Positions 1-5,585 of a stretch of DNA of 5,585 bases are shown piece by piece (the first letter of the stretch is position 1; each line of letters begins with the position of its first letter). The notes under the pieces were generated by a model. The model ran no database searches and was not told the DNA's origin. It worked only from the letters and a program-made list of their open reading frames with translations. Both the position numbers and the translations under genes were made by a program. Origin of the DNA: Bacillota bacterium (GTDB lineage Bacteria; Bacillota; Clostridia; Christensenellales; CAG-138); the NCBI GenBank assembly GCA_023435855.1, contig JAEZLG010000049.1:1-5585 (forward strand), in the 5' to 3' direction.

Positions 1-48
1 CCATAATAGGGCAAAGTTCATCCCTGAATATTTTTTTGATGCTCAGAC

Positions 49-90
49 AAAAAATTGGCTGTAGTACTTTCAACACTACAGCCATTTTTT
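49..90 (-). terminator. Rho-independent terminator of the operon, probably bidirectional
   Basis: A perfect 10-bp inverted repeat pairs TGGCTGTAGT (56-65) with ACTACAGCCA (75-84) around a nine-base loop. On the minus strand it is followed by AATTTTTTG, giving the U-run for the operon ending at the chemoreceptor gene. On the plus strand it is followed by a run of six T (85-90), so it could also stop a convergent transcript entering from the left. It lies 18 bases after the second stop of the chemoreceptor frame and about 110 bases after the first. Confidence 0.88.
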
Positions 91-101
91 ATTGTACTTA
101 C

Positions 102-197
102 TTAATATTTTCCGAAATCGCCTTGCATAACGTCCGTAGAAGGAACCGAAGCCTCTATGTCTATGTTCGAGGTTGCCTTCTTCTCAGCACTCGCTTA
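102..197 (-). other. In-frame 3' extension of the chemoreceptor beyond a TAA stop, ending in DFGKY
   Basis: Directly after the chemoreceptor stop (TAA, 197-195) the same frame runs open for 30 codons to a second TAA at 104-102. It starts ASAEKKATSN, continues as a Ser/Thr/Pro-rich acidic linker, and ends VMQGDFGKY. From family knowledge, many clostridial chemoreceptors end in a flexible linker followed by a short acidic-aromatic tail of the form (D/E)FGKY. The match in frame and at the right place suggests this is the original C-terminus. The second stop lies 18 bases before the terminator hairpin, a natural distance for a gene end. A single base change in the first stop (from CAA, GAA or AAA, for example) would restore one continuous receptor of 683 residues. 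Whether the stop is real, read through, or an error cannot be decided here. Confidence 0.65.
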
Positions 198-2153
198 GTC
201 ACTTGAAAGCGTAAATTTACCGATCATGTTCTTCAGAAGCTCCGCCTGTCCGCTAAGCTCCTCGCTCGCAGCGGCCGCTTCCTGTGCCGTGGCGGAGTTT
301 TGTTGTACCACCGTAGACATCTGCTCAATACCCTTGTCGACCTGCGCAATGGCCGTAGCCTGCTCATTTGAAGCCGCTGCAATCCCCTCCGTAAGCGCCG
401 CACCCTTTTCCATGCCGCTGACGATGGAGGTAAGCGCCTTGGCAGTTTCATCAGCGAGCTTAGTGCCGGCCTCCGTCTTACGGATTGAGTTTTCGATAAG
501 GGCGGCCGTCTCCTTGGCTGCTTCGGCACTCTTGGCGGCAAGGTTTCTGACCTCCTCCGCCACCACGCCGAATCCCTTGCCATGTACGCCTGCACGAGCG
601 GCCTCGACCGCTGCGTTTAGTGCAAGTATGTTTGTCTGGAAGGCGATATCGTCAATTACCTTAATGACCTTTGATATATTTGCGGAGGATTCGTTTATCT
701 CAGACATCGCCGATTGAAGCTCTCTCATCTTTGCGTCGCCTGCAACCGCACCGTCGCGTGCGGAAACGGTTATCTCGCGCGAGTTGTTAGCGTTCAAAGC
801 GTTTTGCTTGGTCTGTTCGGCTATGGTCGCAATGCTTGCGGTCAGCTCCTCAATGGAAGCCGCCTGCTCGGTCGCACCCTGCGAGATTGCCTGACTTCCG
901 TCGGACACCTGACGTGTACCAGCAGCCACTTGTTCGGCAGCGGTATTGATATCGTTAAGAACGGAGTTTAGCGAAACCAATATACGGTTGACAGATGCTT
1001 TTAACGTATTAAAGTCGCCCGCAAAATCACCTTCAATGATCTTTGTAAGATCGCCTGAAGCAACGCCTTCGAGCACCATACTTACCTCGCCGATCTGCGC
1101 ACGAAGCGCTTCAAGCGTGGAGTTAAGCGCGTTTTTAATGATGGCATGATCGCCCTCATACTCACCCATAACACTTGTAGTAAGGTTACCGTGCGCAAGC
1201 TCGTTGAGAACGGAGGATGCCTCTGTAACGGGCGCAATCACCGCGTCGAGCGTTTTGTTGATACCTTCCACCATTTCAAGGTAGTAGCCCTTCATGCCTT
1301 CGGTATTCGCACGCGTTGACAGCTTGCCGTGCGTACCCGCGTCCGCGAGCATAAGAATGCTCTCGTTCATGCGGCCAACCGTTTCACGCAGATGCACAAT
1401 GCCCTCGCCCATGATGCGAAACTCGCCGCTCATCTTAGAGGGATCGATTTCCTCCGCCTCAACGCCTTCTGCAAGCTTTTCGATTTGATTAGATGTTGTC
1501 ACGAGCGGCTTAACGACCATGCGTGTCAGAATGAAGCCGAGAAGTACCGCAAGCACGTCGCACACGATAAGTGTTACGATTAAAAGCATGGTGTTCGATT
1601 GCTCTTGATCGCGCGTATACTCATACATGCTTTCCGCTTCTTGTACAACTAGGTACTCAAGATCAGTGAGGGAACTTTGCACCGCAGACGCGGCTGCATC
1701 CGCGTCTGCCGACATGAGTATTACGTACCCGTCTCCGCCGCCCATTTCCGCGGATACTGCCTTGTTGTTATAATCGCGTGCCCTTTTCATTTGATCGGCA
1801 ATGGTCACAAATTGGGTCTTATGCTCCTCATCAAGGAGAGGTTCAAGCGCTGAAAGTCCTTCGTCGATGAGCACGTATTTGCTTTCGAGGTTATCTACCT
1901 CCGCTGTCTTTTTCTCCATGCTGTCAAGCAAAATCACATCGCGCACAATTACGCGAGTCCTTTGGTAAAGCTGCATTACATTAGAAAGCTCCGAAACGGC
2001 CTTCGTGTTTTTGTTGTACAGCGTATCCGTGTTCTGCGCGATAGCATTGAGGCTCATAATTGCCATCACGCCGATGGCCGTGATGAGCAGCGCAAGCAGA
2101 AGAAAGCTTGCGAGCATTTTATATATGGTTTTTATTTTTTTCAAGCTTTTCAT
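195..2153 (-). CDS. Methyl-accepting chemotaxis protein, 4-helix-bundle sensor with multiple HAMP domains
   Basis: Membrane chemoreceptor that senses ligands outside the cell and controls CheA through CheW. A basic start and a first membrane helix (about residues 13-34) are followed by an extracytoplasmic region (about 35-186) that looks like a four-helix-bundle ligand domain. A second membrane helix (about 188-213) leads into a HAMP domain starting at VKPL (about 214-262). Two or three further HAMP-like units follow (about 262-400), marked by HGKL, HGNL and SGDL. The signalling domain (about 400-645) carries the conserved hairpin tip with AFQTNILALNAAVEAARAG (504-522) and GFGVVAEEVRNLA (527-539). 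Likely methylation helices are 426-442 and 596-612. The ATG at 2153 has an AGGAGA site nine bases upstream and lies 23 bases after cheW. At 652 residues it is an ordinary length. The frame stays open for 30 codons past the TAA, ending in an FGKY tail (separate entry), so the annotated end may be a truncation. Class is certain; ligand is unknown. Confidence 0.96.
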   Translation of the reverse strand: MKSLKKIKTIYKMLASFLLLALLITAIGVMAIMSLNAIAQNTDTLYNKNTKAVSELSNVMQLYQRTRVIVRDVILLDSMEKKTAEVDNLESKYVLIDEGLSALEPLLDEEHKTQFVTIADQMKRARDYNNKAVSAEMGGGDGYVILMSADADAAASAVQSSLTDLEYLVVQEAESMYEYTRDQEQSNTMLLIVTLIVCDVLAVLLGFILTRMVVKPLVTTSNQIEKLAEGVEAEEIDPSKMSGEFRIMGEGIVHLRETVGRMNESILMLADAGTHGKLSTRANTEGMKGYYLEMVEGINKTLDAVIAPVTEASSVLNELAHGNLTTSVMGEYEGDHAIIKNALNSTLEALRAQIGEVSMVLEGVASGDLTKIIEGDFAGDFNTLKASVNRILVSLNSVLNDINTAAEQVAAGTRQVSDGSQAISQGATEQAASIEELTASIATIAEQTKQNALNANNSREITVSARDGAVAGDAKMRELQSAMSEINESSANISKVIKVIDDIAFQTNILALNAAVEAARAGVHGKGFGVVAEEVRNLAAKSAEAAKETAALIENSIRKTEAGTKLADETAKALTSIVSGMEKGAALTEGIAAASNEQATAIAQVDKGIEQMSTVVQQNSATAQEAAAASEELSGQAELLKNMIGKFTLSSD

Positions 2154-2162
2154 AAATCGTTA

Positions 2163-2168
2163 TCTCCT
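2163..2168 (-). promoter_or_regulatory. Ribosome binding site of the chemoreceptor gene
   Basis: AGGAGA on the minus strand, nine bases before the ATG at 2153 and within the short gap after cheW. It supports this start, which also gives the normal short basic end before the first membrane helix. Confidence 0.75.
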
Positions 2169-2176
2169 GCTTCTTC

Positions 2177-2671
2177 TTAGGTTGCTGCGCGAAGCACAGC
2201 TTCTTCTTCCGGGCGGAACAGCTTTTCGCAATCAAGCAACAGCTTTATGGCACCATCAGCTTTGCCGATACCCTTGATGTAATTGTTTTGCACCGAAGCA
2301 CTGTATTCGGGCGGGGGCACGATATCTTCATCGGCAATGCTTATAACGTCCGCCACCTCATCTACGATAAGCCCTGCAACAACCGCGTTGGGTTCTACAA
2401 CAATCACGCATGTACGGTCGTTGTATTCGACAGGCTCCTTTTTAAATTTGAGGCGCACATCTACCACGGGAATAATCCTGCCGCGCAGGTTGATAACACC
2501 CTTTATATGCTCAGGTGCTTCGGGAAGTTTTGTGATGGGTTGCAGGCCGACGATCTCCGTAACGTTGCGGATTTCGATGCCGAATACGTCTACGCCCACG
2601 TTAAAGGTTAAATACCTGCCATGCTGAGAATCCTCGATTTCCTCCAAAAGCTCCATATCATCCATTGCCAT
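2177..2671 (-). CDS. cheW: Chemotaxis coupling protein CheW
   Basis: Cytoplasmic adaptor that joins chemoreceptors to the kinase CheA in signalling arrays. The protein is a single CheW domain. GRYLTF (18-23) and FGIEI open the fold, KGVINLRGRIIPVVDVR (57-73) is the family's most conserved stretch, GLIVDEVADVISI (100-112) follows, and YIKGIGK (131-137) and LLLDCEKLF (144-152) close the domain. At 164 residues it has the usual length. I chose the ATG at 2671 because AAAGGA lies seven bases upstream. A TTG at 2722 in the same frame would add 17 Lys-rich residues (MTEKDKSPKK and on) and overlap the end of the fliT-like gene by 17 bases, but it has no clear ribosome binding site. The gene stands directly before the chemoreceptor gene, so the two products probably work together, although CheW is normally shared by all receptors. 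Confidence 0.96.
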   Translation of the reverse strand: MAMDDMELLEEIEDSQHGRYLTFNVGVDVFGIEIRNVTEIVGLQPITKLPEAPEHIKGVINLRGRIIPVVDVRLKFKKEPVEYNDRTCVIVVEPNAVVAGLIVDEVADVISIADEDIVPPPEYSASVQNNYIKGIGKADGAIKLLLDCEKLFRPEEEAVLRAAT

Positions 2672-2678
2672 ACCGGTA

Positions 2679-2684
2679 TCCTTT
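2679..2684 (-). promoter_or_regulatory. Ribosome binding site that favours the ATG start of cheW
   Basis: AAAGGA, inside GGAAAGGAT on the minus strand, sits seven bases before the ATG at 2671. The competing upstream TTG (2722) is preceded by a pyrimidine-interrupted stretch without a good match, so this site decides the start. It could also be chance within Lys-Asp codons of a longer protein. Confidence 0.55.
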
Positions 2685-2705
2685 CCGCCTCGCTTTTTCG
2701 GGCTC

Positions 2706-3134
2706 TTATCTTTTTCTGTCAATAAATATGCCGTCGGGGTTTGTATACATCTGCATATACCCGCTTACCTGTTTGCCGCTTTTTTTTAGCTCCTTGAGCT
2801 TTTTTCGATATTCGTCCATAAGCGCTTTCGCCTTATCCCTGGCAGCGTCATCCGTACGTAAAATAAGCTCTAATATCTCCCGCGTTTCACTTTCAATCTT
2901 TTTAAGCTCTGCCCGCTCGTCTTCAGAAATGTTACCTTTGATAACCTCGTACCGCTTTTCTAACGCATCCATGTGCGCGATAATCGTGTCACGCTCTTCA
3001 AGCGAACTCAAATAGGCTGAGGCGTCGTTTTCTTCAAGTGCAACTGCGCCTGACTTCGCCTCCGCAAGTAGCTTATCTGCTGCGATTTTGAGTGCACTGG
3101 GGTTTTTTACAAGCTCACTTTTTTCTGTACGCAT
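2706..3134 (-). CDS. fliT: Flagellar export chaperone of FliT/FlgN type
   Basis: Probable cytoplasmic chaperone that escorts a late flagellar subunit (FliD for FliT, hook-junction proteins for FlgN) to the export gate. The 142-residue product is mostly charged helix, with a long coiled-coil-like stretch rich in Glu, Lys and Leu (about residues 45-122). It ends in GYMQMYTNPDGIFIDRKR; a GxFIDKK-like end is common in clostridial FliT/FlgN proteins. The start at 3134 shares one base with the fliS stop (TAATG), which points to translation by re-initiation; a longer frame from 3200 only mirrors the 3' end of fliS. No strong ribosome binding site is visible. The place right after fliS favours FliT over FlgN, but sequence similarity within this family is weak, so the exact partner is an inference. 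Confidence 0.75.
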   Translation of the reverse strand: MRTEKSELVKNPSALKIAADKLLAEAKSGAVALEENDASAYLSSLEERDTIIAHMDALEKRYEVIKGNISEDERAELKKIESETREILELILRTDDAARDKAKALMDEYRKKLKELKKSGKQVSGYMQMYTNPDGIFIDRKR

Positions 3135-3544
3135 TATGCCTGCGCCCCCGCCATTGCCTCCGCGGTCGCTGCTGCGCCGATTTTTGCTACCTGAACCCAA
3201 GCGCTCTTTAAATCGAGCAGCAACGATATAACGCCGTCGAGGCGCTCTGTGTTTTTGCTTTCGTTAACAGCGATGACTTCACCGATCATGTACTCGTAAA
3301 GCTCCAAAAGGTTTTCGGAAAGCTTAAAGCTCATATCGAGGCTGGAGGCGAGTGCGCCTAAAATGTTTTGTGCTTTTTGAAAGCACGCGTTTGCGCGCTC
3401 AAAGTCCTTTTTGCCCGTTGCAAGTACACCGACCTTAAGCTGGCGGATGCAACCGTCGTAAAGCATGACGATGAGTTCGGCGGGGGAAGCTGTGAGTACG
3501 CCCTGGCGCATATACGCATTGGCGGGATTTTGATTGGGATACAT
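3134..3544 (-). CDS. fliS: Flagellin export chaperone FliS
   Basis: Cytoplasmic chaperone that binds the C-terminal end of flagellin, keeps it from polymerising early and delivers it to the export gate. Family signatures in order are NAYMRQGVLTASPAELIVML (residues 9-28), LYDGCIRQLKVGV (28-40), a middle helix with DFERANACFQKAQNIL (47-62), LLELYEYMIGEVIAVN (79-94) and the closing helix with LLLDLKSAWVQVA (108-120). The last 14 residues are Ala-rich and less typical. The length of 136 residues is normal. The ATG at 3544 has a perfect AGGAGG nine bases upstream, the strongest ribosome binding site in the window, fitting a chaperone needed in large amounts. It follows a hydrolase gene rather than fliD, its usual neighbour; fliD and flagellin are not in this window. 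Confidence 0.95.
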   Translation of the reverse strand: MYPNQNPANAYMRQGVLTASPAELIVMLYDGCIRQLKVGVLATGKKDFERANACFQKAQNILGALASSLDMSFKLSENLLELYEYMIGEVIAVNESKNTERLDGVISLLLDLKSAWVQVAKIGAAATAEAMAGAQA

Positions 3545-3553
3545 GTGATACTT

Positions 3554-3559
3554 CCTCCT
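3554..3559 (-). promoter_or_regulatory. Strong ribosome binding site of fliS
   Basis: AGGAGG on the minus strand, nine bases before the ATG of fliS, is a full match to the end of 16S rRNA. It lies in the 71-base gap after the hydrolase gene, the longest gap between genes in the operon. I looked for a promoter in this gap, including a SigD-type TAAA...GCCGATAT, and found no convincing one. Confidence 0.8.
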
Positions 3560-3615
3560 GTGGATGGTACGGTTGGCCCGTCCTTTACAATACTTAATTT
3601 ACGAAAGTAATTCCT

Positions 3616-4638
3616 TCACGCGTGCGCGTAATACACAACCTCATGAAGGCTTTCGTTGTAAACATCCCTGATATAACCGTAGTCGAACAAACGCCTGCCC
3701 GCCTGTGCAATCGCTACACCGCGGTTTTCGTTATAAGCGCCGTCCGCGCTTGGGACCACCACCTGCACATGCCCATGCCCGCCTGTGGTGTTTTTCCACG
3801 CGGTAACAACAGGCCACCCTTCGTTAGCAAGGGCTTGCGCCTGCGCGGCGGTCACCCGTTTCCAGCCGTACTCCCCCCCTTTTTTGGATAGCCAGTCGTA
3901 TATGCCGTTTGCGTTTAGCTCTCTTGCACCCGATACATCGGGATAGGAGCGTGCTTCAAGCGTATTTGGATCTACATAATGCGGGATTTCAGCGCCCATC
4001 GCGCGTGTTACGTCCCACATAAAAATATTGCAATACGTGCTGCCACTTTGAGTTACAGCGTAGCGCGGGTTACTTGCTACCTTAAACTGCGCGATGACAT
4101 TGTTATAGAGCGCAGCGCTTCGATTCGTTACATCGCTTTTGACGAGCGGGTTCACCGCTTTGGAAGCATTGAAAGGATAATTCGCATCCGATGTATTGGA
4201 AGAAAAAAGCGCGTCGTTTGCTTGTGTAAGAACGCCTCGCGAATAAGCGCTCGATAAAAGTGCGGAGCGAATGCTTTCAAGAGAGCCCTCCGGCGCATTT
4301 TTAAGCGCTGAGGAAATGCTTGCAACCGCCGCACCCAAACCTGCGCCTGACACGCCGGAACTTAAAAGCATCAAAAAGCTTTGGAGCGACCCGCCTATAT
4401 CGTTTTCTTCTTTATTGGAAAGTGTAGAAAGAAGCGCCATCATAGCGGGAAGCGAGTTTGAAGTTGTACCTGATAAAAAGTCTCCCTCCTCGGATGCGCC
4501 AAAAACAGAGCCGCTTGAAAGCTGCGCGTTGAAAAGATCATAAAACGCCGTGTCCGGCGTTGCGGACGCGGAGGTTTTACCCGATGCGGACGTTGATAAA
4601 AGCGGATAAAGTTCGTTTATTGAAATGCCTTCCACCAT
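3616..4638 (-). CDS. Putative flagellar peptidoglycan hydrolase with Cys/His amidase-like domain
   Basis: Probable cell-wall hydrolase that opens the peptidoglycan for the flagellar rod. The N-terminal half (about 1-180) is Ser/Ala/Gly-rich, begins MVEGISINELYPLLSTSASG without a signal peptide or membrane helix, and resembles the low-complexity starts of flagellar lytic enzymes of Gram-positives; export through the flagellar gate is therefore possible. The C-terminal half (about 178-340) looks like a papain-fold cell-wall peptidase or amidase of the type found in phage lysins. It has TYCNIFMWDVTRAMG (201-215) with candidate nucleophile Cys203, ELNANGIYDWL (240-250), GWPVVTAWKN (274-283) and GHGHVQVVVP (287-296) with candidate His288 or His290. 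The ATG at 4638 has GAGGT just upstream (spacing three to four bases) and follows the flhB-like stop by 12 bases. The domain call rests on motifs I recognise; the bond cleaved and a direct flagellar role are inferred from context. Confidence 0.72.
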   Translation of the reverse strand: MVEGISINELYPLLSTSASGKTSASATPDTAFYDLFNAQLSSGSVFGASEEGDFLSGTTSNSLPAMMALLSTLSNKEENDIGGSLQSFLMLLSSGVSGAGLGAAVASISSALKNAPEGSLESIRSALLSSAYSRGVLTQANDALFSSNTSDANYPFNASKAVNPLVKSDVTNRSAALYNNVIAQFKVASNPRYAVTQSGSTYCNIFMWDVTRAMGAEIPHYVDPNTLEARSYPDVSGARELNANGIYDWLSKKGGEYGWKRVTAAQAQALANEGWPVVTAWKNTTGGHGHVQVVVPSADGAYNENRGVAIAQAGRRLFDYGYIRDVYNESLHEVVYYAHA

Positions 4639-4650
4639 AGTACCTCACAA

Positions 4651-4941
4651 TTACCTGGGTTTCATAGTGCCCTTGTCCATACGGTATAAAAACGCTAGAA
4701 TCTCAGCGACTGCCGTATAGAGCTCCTCGGGTATCTCCTGCCCGATATCGAGCTTAGAAAGACTTCTTACAAGCGCTTCGTCCTCCTGAACGGGGACAGA
4801 GTGCTCCTTTGCCGTTTCGAGCATTTTTTTTGCTAAATATCCACGGCCGATACCCACCACGCGGGGTGCTGCATCCGATCCGGCGTCGTACTTGAGCGCG
4901 GCTGCGCTGAATTCAAACTGCTTTTTTTCGCGTTCGCTCAT
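4651..4941 (-). CDS. FlhB-like C-terminal-domain protein (FlhB2, YlqH type)
   Basis: A free-standing relative of the cytoplasmic C-terminal domain of the export-gate switch protein FlhB. The 96 residues match the part that follows the autocleavage site in FlhB: AAALKYDAGSDAAPRVVGIG (13-32), GYLAKKMLETAKEHSVPVQE (34-53), then DIGQEIPEELYTAVAEILAFLYRMD (65-89). The membrane domain is absent, and so is the NPTH cleavage motif, so it is not a truncated flhB but the small paralogue known as YlqH in Bacillus. Its function is poorly defined; it may modulate export or stand in for part of FlhB. The ATG shares four bases with the stop of the FliK-like gene (ATGA), implying coupled translation and a joint role with that protein. 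No strong ribosome binding site precedes it, only a weak GAAG, which again suggests coupling. Confidence 0.93.
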   Translation of the reverse strand: MSEREKKQFEFSAAALKYDAGSDAAPRVVGIGRGYLAKKMLETAKEHSVPVQEDEALVRSLSKLDIGQEIPEELYTAVAEILAFLYRMDKGTMKPR

Positions 4942-5585
4942 ATCTTCACATCGATGGTGCCGCTTCTTTTCGCACCGCCTTTTAATACGGTTTCCGCGTT
5001 CTCCACGGTGGTGCGTTCCTTTATCTCACCTACACGCATTTCGCCCAAGTGATACTTGGTTCTCGCGGCGAGCGACTTTCGAAACTCCCTTATACCTTCC
5101 TTAAGCACATCTATCCCGCTTTGGTGTTCCACGGAAAAGATGACCGAAAGCGTACCGCGCTCGGTGCGCAAAAGCGTTTCCACCCTGCCGAAACTCTTCG
5201 TGGGAATGCATATGAGTACGGACGCATTATCGGCGTCAATCTTCCCTTTACTTTTTGCGCGGCGGTATACAAAAAGCTCCGCCGTGCCGTACTCCCCGTT
5301 GTTTACAGGAACTTGATAATAATAGAAACGTGTCACGTCCTCAGCAAGCTTTGTTTGTGCTTCTGCTTTTGCAAGCTGCGGCTGCACGAGTCTTATGCTT
5401 TCTTCATCGTATTTTCCGGTTAGAAACTTGAGTGCTTCAAGCCTCTCCTTTGACCCGGAAACGAATTTTTCTATGTCCGCGCCGCTTTCGTTTCCCGTAA
5501 GCTTTAAGAATAGGTTCAATATACGCTGAGGGAGTTCTTTAAGCTCGGCTGTATTGGGCGTTGCGGCCGCTACGGCCGTTTGTAA
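4938..5585 (-). CDS. FliK-like protein (YlqG type), 5' end outside the window
   Basis: C-terminal 215 residues of a protein related to the hook-length control protein FliK; the frame stays open to the right edge, so the start is missing. A TTG at 5519 could serve as a start, but the upstream codons read as a sensible continuation (TPNTAELKELPQRI), so I treat the gene as partial. The region from about visible residue 92 resembles the FliK hook-length domain: VLICIPTKSFGRVETLL, then GTLSVIFSVEHQSGIDVLKE and a final helix with REFRKSLAARTKYHLG. The family pattern is LxPxxLGxVxVxL followed by LxVxFxxExxxxxxxLxxxxxxLxxxL. The adjacent flhB-like gene makes a YlqG-type paralogue more likely than the hook-operon FliK, since FliK and FlhB act together in switching export specificity. 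The protein ends in an ATGA overlap with its neighbour. Role is inferred from family and context. Confidence 0.75.
   Translation of the reverse strand, partial: LQTAVAAATPNTAELKELPQRILNLFLKLTGNESGADIEKFVSGSKERLEALKFLTGKYDEESIRLVQPQLAKAEAQTKLAEDVTRFYYYQVPVNNGEYGTAELFVYRRAKSKGKIDADNASVLICIPTKSFGRVETLLRTERGTLSVIFSVEHQSGIDVLKEGIREFRKSLAARTKYHLGEMRVGEIKERTTVENAETVLKGGAKRSGTIDVKI

Noticed and set aside
8..37. Possible second plus-strand terminator (AGGG/CCCT or TTCA/TGAA followed by seven T)
   Set aside because: The stems are only four base pairs, too weak to call next to the strong hairpin at 49-90.
3..206. Open plus-strand frame at the left edge, with an ATG at 39
   Set aside because: It runs straight through the terminator hairpin, has no ribosome binding site and gives a Cys/Arg-rich product without recognisable features; part of it mirrors the chemoreceptor tail.
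226..717. Long plus-strand frame opposite the chemoreceptor signalling domain
   Set aside because: Ser/Ala/Cys-rich translation typical of an antisense shadow; the minus-strand frame is a clear chemoreceptor.
3135..3200. Longer start for the fliT-like protein at 3200
   Set aside because: The added Gly/Ser/Arg-rich residues are an out-of-frame reading of the conserved end of fliS; the TAATG junction at 3134 is a natural start.
3545..3615. Possible promoter or hairpin in the gap before fliS
   Set aside because: No SigA-like or SigD-like pair with proper spacing was found, and the ACGG/CCGT repeat is four base pairs with no T-run.
4938..5519. Complete FliK-like gene starting at TTG 5519
   Set aside because: The frame continues open to the window edge with protein-like sequence and no ribosome binding site at the TTG, so a gene cut by the edge is more likely.

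Overview
The window reads as a late flagellar and chemotaxis operon from a flagellated low-to-mid-GC Gram-positive bacterium, most likely a clostridial Firmicute. The evidence is the clostridial-style CheW, the FliS/FliT pair, a free-standing FlhB C-terminal-domain protein next to a FliK-like protein (the arrangement known as ylqG-ylqH in Bacillus), and AGGAGG-type ribosome binding sites. No species can be named from the sequence alone.

All seven supported genes lie on the minus strand, so the operon reads from the right edge to the left. In order they are: a FliK-like protein cut by the right edge (4938-5585), a 96-residue FlhB-like protein (4651-4941), a 340-residue putative flagellar peptidoglycan hydrolase (3616-4638), FliS (3134-3544), a FliT/FlgN-type chaperone (2706-3134), CheW (2177-2671) and a transmembrane methyl-accepting chemotaxis protein (195-2153). 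Spacing is tight: ATGA and TAATG overlaps join two gene pairs, and most other gaps are 12-35 bases. The one larger gap is 71 bases, before fliS. A strong hairpin with U-runs at 49-90 closes the operon.

The first five genes serve flagellar assembly: export-substrate control, opening of the cell wall, and chaperoning of flagellin or cap subunits. The last two form a receptor-coupling pair that would feed CheA. Construction of the motor and its control are thus written in one transcript.

Two points stand out. The chemoreceptor frame stops at TAA (195-197), but the same frame stays open for 30 more codons. It ends in DFGKY, the tail I associate with many clostridial chemoreceptors, just 18 bases before the terminator hairpin. 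This looks like a receptor tail cut off by a nonsense codon, a sequencing error, or readthrough. Second, the hydrolase has a low-complexity N-terminus without a signal peptide, joined to a Cys/His amidase-like domain of the kind seen in phage lysins, instead of the glucosaminidase or transglycosylase domain usual for flagellar enzymes. The plus strand shows no convincing gene.
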